The notes under the pieces were generated by a model that was not told where the DNA came from, did not search any database, and was given only the letters and a program-made list of their open reading frames with translations. From Bradyrhizobium jicamae (GTDB lineage: Bacteria; Pseudomonadota; Alphaproteobacteria; Rhizobiales; Xanthobacteraceae), in contig NZ_JAFCKQ010000009.1 in NCBI RefSeq assembly GCF_018130215.1, positions 124,001 through 188,000 of the forward strand: a DNA stretch of 64,000 nt, read 5' to 3'. Shown here piece after piece: positions 57,887 through 64,000 of this stretch (position 1 is the stretch's first letter; each line of letters begins with the position of its first letter). Position numbers and translations under genes: made by a program.

Positions 57887-58024
57887 CATCACCAGGATAC
57901 CGGCAATCGCCGTATCGGTCGCCTGACCGGACTGCTATGGATGCGCCATGCGCGGATTGAAGATCCGCTTGTTTGTGACGGTGCGGGCCGCCAGGCGGCC
58001 CAAGCGAGGGGAAGGACGAAAGCA

Positions 58025-58876
58025 ATGATAGAGACGGTTGGCATCATCGGCGCCGGCACCATGGGCAACGGCATCGCCCAGGTGTGCGCGGCGGCTGGGC
58101 TCGGCGTCACCATGGTCGATATTTCAGACGCCGCGGTGGAGCGGGGCCTGAAGACGGTTGGTGCAAGCCTCGATCGCCTTGTGGCGAAGGAGAAGATGAG
58201 CGCGGCCGACCGCGAGGCGACGCTGGCGCGCATCACGGCGACCTCAGACAAGGCCAAGCTCGTCTCCTGCGACCTCGTGATCGAGGCGGCCACCGAGAAC
58301 GAGGACCTCAAGGTCAAGATCCTCAAGGACCTCTGCGCGTCGCTGAAGCCGGGCACGCTGGTCGCCACCAATACCTCGTCGATCTCGATCACCAAGCTCG
58401 CCGCAGCAACCGATCGTCCCGATCGGTTCATCGGGATGCACTTCTTCAATCCGGTCCCGGTGATGGCGCTGCTCGAGCTGATCCGCGGCCTGCAGACCTC
58501 CGACGACACCGTCGCCAAGGCGGAAGCCTTCGCCAAGCGCGTCGGCAAGGTTGCGATCACGGCGAAGAACAGCCCGGGCTTTGCCGTCAACCGCATCCTG
58601 TGTCCGATGATCAACGAGGCGATCTTCGCGCTGCAGGAGGGCATCGCCACCGCTGAGGAGATCGATGCCGGCATGAAGCTCGGCTGCAACCATCCGATCG
58701 GGCCGCTCGCACTTGCCGACCTGATCGGGCTCGACACCATGCTGTCCGTGATGGAGGTGTTCTACACCGGCTTCAACGATCCCAAATACCGGCCGGCGCC
58801 GCTGCTCAAGGAGATGGTCGATGCCGGACATCTCGGCCGCAAGACCGGGCAGGGCTTCTACAGCTACAGCAAGTGA
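58025..58876 (+). CDS. 3-hydroxybutyryl-CoA dehydrogenase
   Basis: A 283-residue NAD-dependent enzyme that oxidises 3-hydroxyacyl-CoA or makes 3-hydroxybutyryl-CoA for polyhydroxybutyrate or butyrate metabolism. The dinucleotide motif is [14 protein letters not shown] at the N-terminus; the catalytic segment is [17 protein letters not shown] with its His; [18 protein letters not shown] follows. The start at 58025 has GAGGGGAAGGA upstream; the frame extends further upstream without homology. A structured region with a terminator follows the stop. Confidence 0.95.
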   Translation: MIETVGIIGAGTMGNGIAQVCAAAGLGVTMVDISDAAVERGLKTVGASLDRLVAKEKMSAADREATLARITATSDKAKLVSCDLVIEAATENEDLKVKILKDLCASLKPGTLVATNTSSISITKLAAATDRPDRFIGMHFFNPVPVMALLELIRGLQTSDDTVAKAEAFAKRVGKVAITAKNSPGFAVNRILCPMINEAIFALQEGIATAEEIDAGMKLGCNHPIGPLALADLIGLDTMLSVMEVFYTGFNDPKYRPAPLLKEMVDAGHLGRKTGQGFYSYSK

Positions 58877-58887
58877 ACTGACGTCAT

Positions 58888-59067
58888 GCGGCGCGCCGAC
58901 CGTTTAAGCGCGCGCCGCGGGCGGACACCGTAGTCATCCGGAATGGAACGAGCGCGGGAGCTGGCGTAATACGCCGGCCATCAGACATCACCTGATCCGC
59001 CACGTGAGGCGGGGGACGATAGACGCGAGGCCCGGTCTCCTAGGCACACCGGGCCTCGTGTTCTTTT
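58888..59067 (+). other. Structured downstream region with terminator; possible small RNA or 3' UTR
   Basis: Four successive stems: GCGGCGCGC (58888-58896) with 58910-58918; GGCGT/ACGCC (58963-58975); CCGCC/GGCGG (58997-59012); and a perfect 10-bp terminator stem GAGGCCCGGT (59027-59036) with ACCGGGCCTC (59048-59057), followed by GTGTTCTTTT. It could be the 3' UTR of the dehydrogenase gene or a separate small RNA. Confidence 0.45.
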
Positions 59068-59080
59068 GTGGGGTCGAGCT

Positions 59081-59203
59081 TCAGATCGCCGACGCGACCG
59101 GCGTCACGTTCGCCTCGTCCGGGTCGAAGCCGAACAATCCGACTAGGTATTTGTAGTATTCCGGCGTCTTTTCGCTGAGCTTGCGCGCGTCCTTGACGAA
59201 CAT
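59081..59203 (-). CDS. Very small protein, tentative
   Basis: A 40-residue frame starting at 59203 with a helical, aromatic sequence: FVKDARKLSEKTPEYYKYL and VGLFGFDPDEANVTPVASAI. A longer in-frame extension to 59425 is low-complexity. No family is recognised; could also be a fragment of a larger gene. Confidence 0.4.
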   Translation of the reverse strand: MFVKDARKLSEKTPEYYKYLVGLFGFDPDEANVTPVASAI

Positions 59204-59439
59204 CCGCGATATGTTTCGAGACCGGGCGGCGTCGATGCGGGGAACGCCGGCCCATGGCCTCGGGAACCCGGCTGAACCGGCCCTCACAGCTGGTTGAGGC
59301 GAGGGCGGACCGCCTCGCGAATGATGGTTTTGGTACCTAGATTCGCCTTGCGCTCGGTGGCGCGAGGTAGACAGCCCATGTTCTGGCACGAGCCTCGCAT
59401 GACCGGTTGCAGGCGTCGAATTCACTGTCGGAGAACAAA

Positions 59440-59604
59440 TTGGGCGAGGTCATACGGTTCATCTCGAAGGCGGAACTGAAGCGCGCGCGCCTGATACGCG
59501 AGGCGCGCGCCAACTACGAGCGCATCTTTCCCTCATCGGGTCCCGGCCGCGAGGAACCCGGCCTTGCCGACGGCAATGGCGGTCAGGCCTCGTCCGAGCC
59601 CTAA
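59440..59604 (+). CDS. Small conserved-type protein with TTG start
   Basis: A 54-residue protein from the TTG at 59440, with GGAG 6 bases upstream. The sequence GEVIRFISKAELKRARLIREARANYERIFP matches a family of very small Bradyrhizobium proteins that I recognise by the pattern GEVIQF-x-KSE...RLIREARA-x-Y-x-x-IFP. The Ser/Gly/Pro-rich tail is variable. Function unknown. Confidence 0.65.
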   Translation: MGEVIRFISKAELKRARLIREARANYERIFPSSGPGREEPGLADGNGGQASSEP

Positions 59605-59691
59605 CGGGCGCCTGTCTTGAGCCCGGCGCGCCAGTGTGGTCGATTGCGATCGACGATCTGACGCTGCCCTGATGAGCGCGGGCCGGTGACG

Positions 59692-60147
59692 ATGTGGAAG
59701 CGGCTGTGGCAAACTTGGACGATCGACAAGCCCGCCGTGCTGGGCGATCGGTTGTGGCAGATCCTGGTCGTTGACCTCGCGGCCTTCCTCGACCGGTTGA
59801 CGCTGCGACGTATGATCGCGCTTATCCCGGTCGCCATTCTGATCCTGGCCTATCTGCACCGGATTCCGCTTCCTCCTGAGTTTATGCTGCTTGGGGACCT
59901 GTTCGCCTATATCGACGTATTCTCGATGATATTCCTGATCGGCCTGGTCGCGCGCGCGTCCGCCATCGCCTACGCATTGAGGCAGGCCGCCGGCTACGTG
60001 CTCAGGGCCTTCCAGCAGGTGCCGATCGCGCTGCGCCGGCTCGATATGCGCCACCGCCGCGCCAATGGAGCGCGCCGTCGTACGCGGTTCGGTCGGGCGG
60101 ATACGGATGACGAGGTGGCTGACGTGCACGGTTTGGCCTGGGCATAG
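59692..60147 (+). CDS. Membrane protein of unknown function
   Basis: A 151-residue protein from the ATG at 59692 (an in-frame GTG at 59686 is an alternative). Two or three predicted transmembrane helices: residues about 20-38, 42-60 (MIALIPVAILILAYLH) and 68-90 (GDLFAYIDVFSMIFLIGLVA). The C-terminal 45 residues are basic (Arg-rich) and likely cytoplasmic. Single gene. Confidence 0.65.
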   Translation: MWKRLWQTWTIDKPAVLGDRLWQILVVDLAAFLDRLTLRRMIALIPVAILILAYLHRIPLPPEFMLLGDLFAYIDVFSMIFLIGLVARASAIAYALRQAAGYVLRAFQQVPIALRRLDMRHRRANGARRRTRFGRADTDDEVADVHGLAWA

Positions 60148-60255
60148 CCCGGGCAGGGCCCGCCAGTACTGCCTGATTAACCTTGCCCGGCGCCGGCTTC
60201 TTACGGGGCCGTGCATGGACATAATTGGTCCGCAATGGTCGTGGAACGGTCGCGC

Positions 60256-60567
60256 ATGTTTGTTGCGTGCTTCCAGGACCGGAGGGCGGCGTTTGCTGCC
60301 GGGCTGCTGTTGGTGCTGAGCCTCCCGCTCGGCGGCTGTGCGACCTCCACAAATTCATCGCTGATGGACGCTCGAGCCGAGGCACCGATGCCCCGAAAAA
60401 CAGGTGGCTATCTCGCGGTCGAAGATTTGCCGCCGCCGCGCGAGAAAGCCGCCATGACGCCGGATGAACGCTCGAAGCTGCAGAAGGAGCTGATCGCCGC
60501 GCGCGATCGCCAGGCGGCAGCCGCGAAAACCCAGGGCGGCCCGATGAACGATCCGGTGAAGCCCTAG
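60256..60567 (+). CDS. Small lipoprotein
   Basis: A 103-residue protein from the ATG at 60256; earlier in-frame starts exist at 60211 and 60235. A type II signal peptide ends in LPLGGC, with the lipidated Cys at about residue 28. The mature part is short, charged and helical (MTPDERSKLQKELIAARDRQAAAAKT). Likely outer-membrane anchored. Function unknown. Confidence 0.78.
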   Translation: MFVACFQDRRAAFAAGLLLVLSLPLGGCATSTNSSLMDARAEAPMPRKTGGYLAVEDLPPPREKAAMTPDERSKLQKELIAARDRQAAAAKTQGGPMNDPVKP

Positions 60568-60878
60568 CTGACAGCTGCCGCCGCGTCGCCGACGCAAGCC
60601 TCGCTGTCGAACTGCTTCGTGAGTGACGCTTCCATGGCAGGTGGCTGGGGCTTGTGTGCGCGCCGCCCGGGCTGCGCCATGTTCACCGCCGCCGGAAGCG
60701 GTTCGATTGGTTTGCCCAAGTTAGGCCGAAATGCCCCGCATGCTGGCTTATGCCATTCAAGGGGCAATCCGTTGTGTGGTGAGCCTTGGTGTATGTCGTC
60801 CGGCAACGTCGTCGCCAAGGCTCTCATACAGGGCCCTCATACAAGGCTCTCATATGCTGCTCTCGTGCGCGCGGTCCG
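60568..60878. other. Intergenic region with a short tandem repeat
   Basis: No gene is seen. Three near-identical units of GGCYCTCATA at 60819, 60832 and 60845 form a 13-base tandem repeat just upstream of the 3' end of the 28-residue gene. Confidence 0.5.
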
Positions 60879-60965
60879 CTAGTGCGTGTGCAGAGCGTCG
60901 TACGCATGAGCGACAAAGACGGCTGCGCTAAAAAGCGCCAGCGCGGCGATAACGGCTTCCAACAT
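60879..60965 (-). CDS. 28-residue membrane peptide
   Basis: A very short gene: MLEAVIAALALFSAAVFVAHA then YDALHTH. AGGGGAAG lies 5 bases before the ATG at 60965. One transmembrane helix with a His/Asp end. I recognise a family of similar 28-30-residue peptides in Bradyrhizobium. Confidence 0.65.
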   Translation of the reverse strand: MLEAVIAALALFSAAVFVAHAYDALHTH

Positions 60966-61119
60966 GACGCTTCCCCTTATTGTTGGGGAATCCTGTACCC
61001 GCCAAGTGTTTCAGCTCGGTTTCGCGAGCCGATGAAAATGGTTTCACGGCCGTGCGGATTTCAGGGGTCTTCCGACCGCCCGCTACCCGCCGCTGGTATC
61101 GTAGTAATGCAATTGCCCG

Positions 61120-61419
61120 CTAGGCGGCTTTCGACCGCGAGGAGGACTTGCGACCCTGCGATCCGGACAGGTGATGCAGCTTCTTCGTCCGCTTCGACGT
61201 GTTGCGTTTTCGCGGCTCCGGCCGCCGCGCGCGGTCGAACTTGTTCGACAGATCCTTGATCGTCTTGAACTTGAGGACCAAAGGCTCCTCGTTCTGTCGG
61301 ACTATCGTAGCCCTGCTGCGCTCGATTGGAGGCAGCAACATCGCTCGAGCGACGGCATATCGCAACTTCATGGAGCCATGATTTGTGAGTTCAACAAGTT
61401 CTTCCGGATTTATTCTCAT
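61120..61419 (-). CDS. Small basic protein of unknown function
   Basis: A 99-residue protein. The N-terminal part (INPEELVELTNHGSMKLRYAVARAML) is folded-looking; residues 60-99 are strongly basic (RARRPEPRKRNTSKRTKKLH), suggesting nucleic-acid binding. Orphan. Confidence 0.6.
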   Translation of the reverse strand: MRINPEELVELTNHGSMKLRYAVARAMLLPPIERSRATIVRQNEEPLVLKFKTIKDLSNKFDRARRPEPRKRNTSKRTKKLHHLSGSQGRKSSSRSKAA

Positions 61420-61595
61420 TACATGTTCCTCGCGCCGGCAAAAGCCCTCCCTGTCAAAGAACGTCGAGCATCAGCTAGAGTTTCCCGAGCATCCTTTGTT
61501 GGGTCGACTGGATTCACACGGCAGATTTTCCCGTAGCCCTTGATGCGGGAACGCCTTTCAGCTCCGTCCGTTGTTATCTTGGAGGAGTGGATAGC

Positions 61596-61724
61596 ATGCA
61601 GAACGATCACGAAATCTTTCGCGATGCGGAGCTATGGTTGGCTGCAGCAGTTAGCTGCGGCCCGGCATTTCTGATCGCGATCTTGATGATCATATCGCTG
61701 ATGCAGCCGCAGGTTCCGGGCTAA
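61596..61724 (+). CDS. Small single-helix membrane protein
   Basis: A 42-residue protein: MQNDHEIFRDAELWLAAAVS followed by CGPAFLIAILMIISLMQPQVPG. GGAGGAG lies 8 bases before the ATG. One transmembrane helix near the C-terminus. Unknown function. Confidence 0.65.
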   Translation: MQNDHEIFRDAELWLAAAVSCGPAFLIAILMIISLMQPQVPG

Positions 61725-61818
61725 CATTTGTCCGACAAGCTGGTCGGGCTGCAGTCGTGACGTGCCGACCAGCGCGATGGCATTCCCCGCTCAAAGTCTG
61801 TCAGCGTCAGCCCGTGAC

Positions 61819-62064
61819 TTACGTCCGGCGAGGCTTGTCCGAAGGCGGAGATGGCCGAGGAGCCGCGCGCGAATTGGCTTCCTGAACGAGGGCATCCGTC
61901 AATGTCTGCCTTACGTGCTCAGCCTGTTCTCTCGTGAGGTTCTGGGCGAAGCGGCCGCCTTTTTCCAGCCGCGCCGGCCCCTTGAGCTCTCGATCATAAA
62001 CCATCCAGTCAGTGCTTCCTCTCCTGACGAGGAACCTGGCTTGCGGAGGTGCTGCAGTGTTCAA
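61819..62064 (-). CDS. Small protein with TTG start
   Basis: An 81-residue protein from a TTG at 62064, with GGGAGA 6 bases upstream. The core (PQARFLVRRGSTDWMVYDR and ELKGPARLEKG) resembles a recurring rhizobial small-protein family with a short beta-sheet and a terminal helix (TREQAEHVRQTLTDAL). An inverted TGTCCC/GGGACA pair lies 28-75 bases upstream. Function unknown. Confidence 0.6.
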   Translation of the reverse strand: MNTAAPPQARFLVRRGSTDWMVYDRELKGPARLEKGGRFAQNLTREQAEHVRQTLTDALVQEANSRAAPRPSPPSDKPRRT

Positions 62065-62274
62065 CGATATCTCCCGATCGATCGGGCTGGCTGTCCCAAA
62101 AACACACCGTTTTGCGGCGTTTATTCCGAAATGGGACACTAAAATCTCCAACCGCAAATCTACTGCACGGCTCATGCCACCGGACAGATACAGGATCGAG
62201 AATGCTACGCGGTCGCGCGTTCCTGCCGGGCTATCGCTTTCCCGGCCGCCACCCGAATTTGGACGCCACAACGT

Positions 62275-62538
62275 TCAGGGCAGGAGCTTCCGAACCAGCA
62301 GATACTGCGCAACCTGAGGAAGGAGCGTCCCGCGCGCATCAGTAAGAATCGCACTGATCTGGAATGTGGTGCGACTTGTCGCTTTCGCTGAAAGATCAAT
62401 GCTTGTGATGTGCTCATTGCTTCCCAGCTGGGAGCCGGGTGTTACGATCATATTCCAATCGTCGACAGTCCCATCCGGGACGCAGATCGTAGCGCCGTGC
62501 TGCGTTGCGCCAGCCTGCGAGAAAAAAGGAGTCGGCAT
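62275..62538 (-). CDS. Small protein of unknown function
   Basis: An 87-residue protein from the ATG at 62538 (GAGG about 10 bases upstream). Beta-rich, with the segment QAGATQHGATICVPDGTVDDWN and ends LLVRKLLP. It overlaps by one base the preceding gene at 62538-62861. No family recognised. Confidence 0.5.
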   Translation of the reverse strand: MPTPFFSQAGATQHGATICVPDGTVDDWNMIVTPGSQLGSNEHITSIDLSAKATSRTTFQISAILTDARGTLLPQVAQYLLVRKLLP

Positions 62539-62861
62539 CAGGGAATCCTCGCTCGATTGAAACGGTGAGAATTTCGTGGCCACGGGTGCGCCCGTTTTGA
62601 CCTGTGTGGTCTCTTTGGTCTCGAGAACCTTGTTGATGGCAGGGCGGTCGATTTCATGCTTTCGACCGGCGCGTCCGCGATGGGCGAGGGGACGAAAGGA
62701 GGGGGCCGCGGCTCGACCGCATATCGACGTCCGGAGCTGATATACGGTGCCAACTTGAGGTAGTTGGCACGACGCTTGCGGGAAACGAGTCCACGAATGC
62801 CATATCCACAGACGAACGATGTGGTGCTTACAAAGGCCAAAAGAGCCAGCGCTGCCTGCAA
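62538..62861 (-). CDS. Small membrane protein of a rhizobial family
   Basis: A 107-residue frame. The N-terminus, LALLAFVSTTSFVCGYGIRGLVSRKRRANYLK, is a transmembrane helix followed by a basic patch, and matches a widespread Rhizobiales family with a FVCGYGIR segment. The C-terminal 60 residues look low-complexity, so the natural stop may reflect decay. Function unknown. Confidence 0.6.
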   Translation of the reverse strand: MQAALALLAFVSTTSFVCGYGIRGLVSRKRRANYLKLAPYISSGRRYAVEPRPPPFVPSPIADAPVESMKSTALPSTRFSRPKRPHRSKRAHPWPRNSHRFNRARIP

Positions 62862-62913
62862 GGTTGCCTCCGCAATCCAACCGCTTGCGAGATCGATTCA
62901 AATCCCGACTTCG

Positions 62914-63018
62914 CTAGCTCCAAAGCCAACCGCCCATCCTGAACGCCATTTCGGCCAACACATATAGCCAGGCGCACATCGCGAGAGTCATCACGGTTAC
63001 GTAGATTGCGTTTGTCAC
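62914..63018 (-). CDS. 34-residue membrane peptide with GTG start
   Basis: A tiny gene from a GTG at 63018 with GGAGA 7 bases upstream. The helix NAIYVTVMTLAMCAWLYVLA is strongly hydrophobic and the C-terminus is aromatic. Unknown function. Confidence 0.55.
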   Translation of the reverse strand: MTNAIYVTVMTLAMCAWLYVLAEMAFRMGGWLWS

Positions 63019-63293
63019 TCGAACTCTCCGCGCCTGGCAACCGGCCATCCGACAGACGGTAGTCTCGCCCCCTGGCGCGGACCCTTGTTGGGGCCATCCG
63101 GGACTGGCGCGAACAGGCAGTAGTGATGCGCTCGCCCGGAGGTTTTGGCATTCGCCTATGTGAATCGATCTGCGGAGTGGCCGCCCGCGGAACATGCTCC
63201 GAAACCCGTTTGGATGGATCACGGCCGATCCGATGGAACCTATTTAACTTATGTGAATTGTTACGTGGGGGTTTGCAAAGCCGCGAGGGCGTC

Positions 63294-63395
63294 ATGAGCA
63301 GCCTTTCCACCGGCGAGGTGGTTCTAACCGTCGCGATTATGAGCGCCGCCTTCCTGATTGAGGTCACGGTTTTCGCGTCGATCGGTCTGTTCTAG
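63294..63395 (+). CDS. 33-residue membrane peptide
   Basis: MSSLSTGEVVLTVAIMSAAF followed by LIEVTVFASIGLF: a single hydrophobic helix. A GAGGG sequence lies 4 bases before the ATG. Likely membrane-anchored peptide. Confidence 0.55.
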   Translation: MSSLSTGEVVLTVAIMSAAFLIEVTVFASIGLF

Positions 63396-63593
63396 CTGAG
63401 CTGAGTTCGCTATTCCCATCGGACTCGCGGCCGCAGACTGAGTTATTATGGGCGATTCATGGTCCCGAGCCTTGCCAGCAGCAGGTCGACGGGAATCTAC
63501 AGTTGCGTGTGCGCCGCGGCAAAATCGAGTGCCACGGTCTTGGTGGACCCGGCGATCGTTCAGGTATTGTCCGGGATATATCTGCAGGCGAAC

Positions 63594-63848
63594 ATGATCA
63601 GGGCAATGGTGGTGGTAACCGCGTTGGTCGTGGCGAGCTTGGGTCACGCTCAAGGTCAGCCGAAAAGCGCCTGGCAAGGCTCCTATCAGCCGCCGCAAAG
63701 CGAGTGGACCAAGGTGCACCGGCCGCCGCCGCAAAGCACCTGGGACGAGACGAAGGGATCTCGGCCGCCGCCGACCAGAAAGACGCCGCAAAGCTGGTGG
63801 AACGATCCGAGCCACCAAAATCCACCGAAGAGTTCGTGGGCGCGCTGA
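63594..63848 (+). CDS. Secreted Pro/Trp-repeat protein
   Basis: An 84-residue protein from the ATG at 63594. The signal peptide (MIRAMVVVTALVVASLGHAQG) is followed by a Pro/Trp repeat: PKSAW, PPQSEW, PPQSTW, TPQSWW, PPKSSW. The units are spaced 9-16 residues. Function unknown; a structural or adhesive role is possible. Confidence 0.65.
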   Translation: MIRAMVVVTALVVASLGHAQGQPKSAWQGSYQPPQSEWTKVHRPPPQSTWDETKGSRPPPTRKTPQSWWNDPSHQNPPKSSWAR

Positions 63849-63922
63849 GCCCAACTCAGGCCGCGGGTCGGAACGACCACACAGTCGCCGATCAATGAAG
63901 CCGGCCGGCCAGCGGCTGCGGG

Positions 63923-64000
63923 TCAACCTGGCCGTTGTTTCATTGAATTGTCGAGCAATGCCTGATCGGCCTTGCGAGCCTTCTCGAGCAGGGCCTCTCG
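63923..64000 (-). CDS. C-terminal end of a minus-strand gene, partial
   Basis: The frame enters from the right edge and ends at 63923-63925 (TGA). The 25 visible residues, REALLEKARKADQALLDNSMK then QRPG, form a helix with good coding bias; the rest lies outside the window. Confidence 0.45.
   Translation of the reverse strand, partial: REALLEKARKADQALLDNSMKQRPG

Overview
The window looks like chromosomal DNA of an alphaproteobacterium of the Bradyrhizobium/Nitrobacteraceae group. The evidence is high GC, typical rhizobial gene order (secD-secF-Mth938-squalene-synthase-like; uvrA and ssb on either side of a LexA-controlled interval; ssb-gyrA; coaD-ppiA-ppiB-queA and tgt), LexA boxes of the alphaproteobacterial GAAC-N7-GAAC type, Omp25-like porins, and several families of short palindromic repeats that I recognise from Bradyrhizobium chromosomes. 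I see no tRNA, rRNA, CRISPR array, intact insertion sequence or prophage.

Layout. 0-6.5 kb: the end of secD, secF, two genes related to mitochondrial complex I assembly factors, a DUF1488 protein, then trmFO with an unusual kinase fused to an acyl-ligase C-terminal domain, and a DUF1127 peptide. 7-15 kb: small secreted and membrane proteins, a lytic transglycosylase, a FAH-family enzyme, an acetyltransferase, and an acyl-CoA synthetase followed by a two-domain PPC (DUF296) protein. 15-22 kb: a repeat-rich gap, a class III nucleotide cyclase, an HdrC/HdrB-like pair, a PRC-barrel protein, a nucleoside hydrolase, and an MxaD-like plus YncE-like periplasmic pair bracketed by dispersed repeats. 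22-32 kb: a truncated GyrB-like ATPase, uvrA, two tandem porins, ssb and gyrA. 32-40 kb: a 1126-residue SAM-cyclase-ATPase-repeat protein, a phosphotransferase and kup. 40-50 kb: coaD, two cyclophilins, queA, asd, a PepSY protein, a TetR regulator, tgt, cysK and an orphan BrnA antitoxin. 50-59 kb: a caspase-like protease, a DMT exporter, RidA, small secreted proteins, a formyltransferase, a CorC/HlyC-type CBS protein and 3-hydroxybutyryl-CoA dehydrogenase. 59-64 kb: gene-poor accessory DNA with many very small, mostly membrane or secreted proteins.

The most striking signal is upstream of asd (aspartate-semialdehyde dehydrogenase, minus strand). A promoter (TTGACG, 17 bp, CATAAG) lies 8 bases before the ATG of a 23-codon reading frame with six Thr and three Lys codons, products of the pathway that Asd feeds. 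It is followed by an intrinsic terminator and then the asd Shine-Dalgarno sequence and GTG start. A segment inside the leader frame is complementary at 11 of 12 positions to the 5' arm of the terminator. This is the arrangement of a transcription attenuator with a leaderless leader peptide.

Other points of interest are LexA boxes at both uvrA and ssb, a Tgt without its three zinc cysteines, a ferredoxin-type subunit with a Cys-to-Ser change in its second cluster motif, and dispersed repeats whose ends coincide with stop codons.
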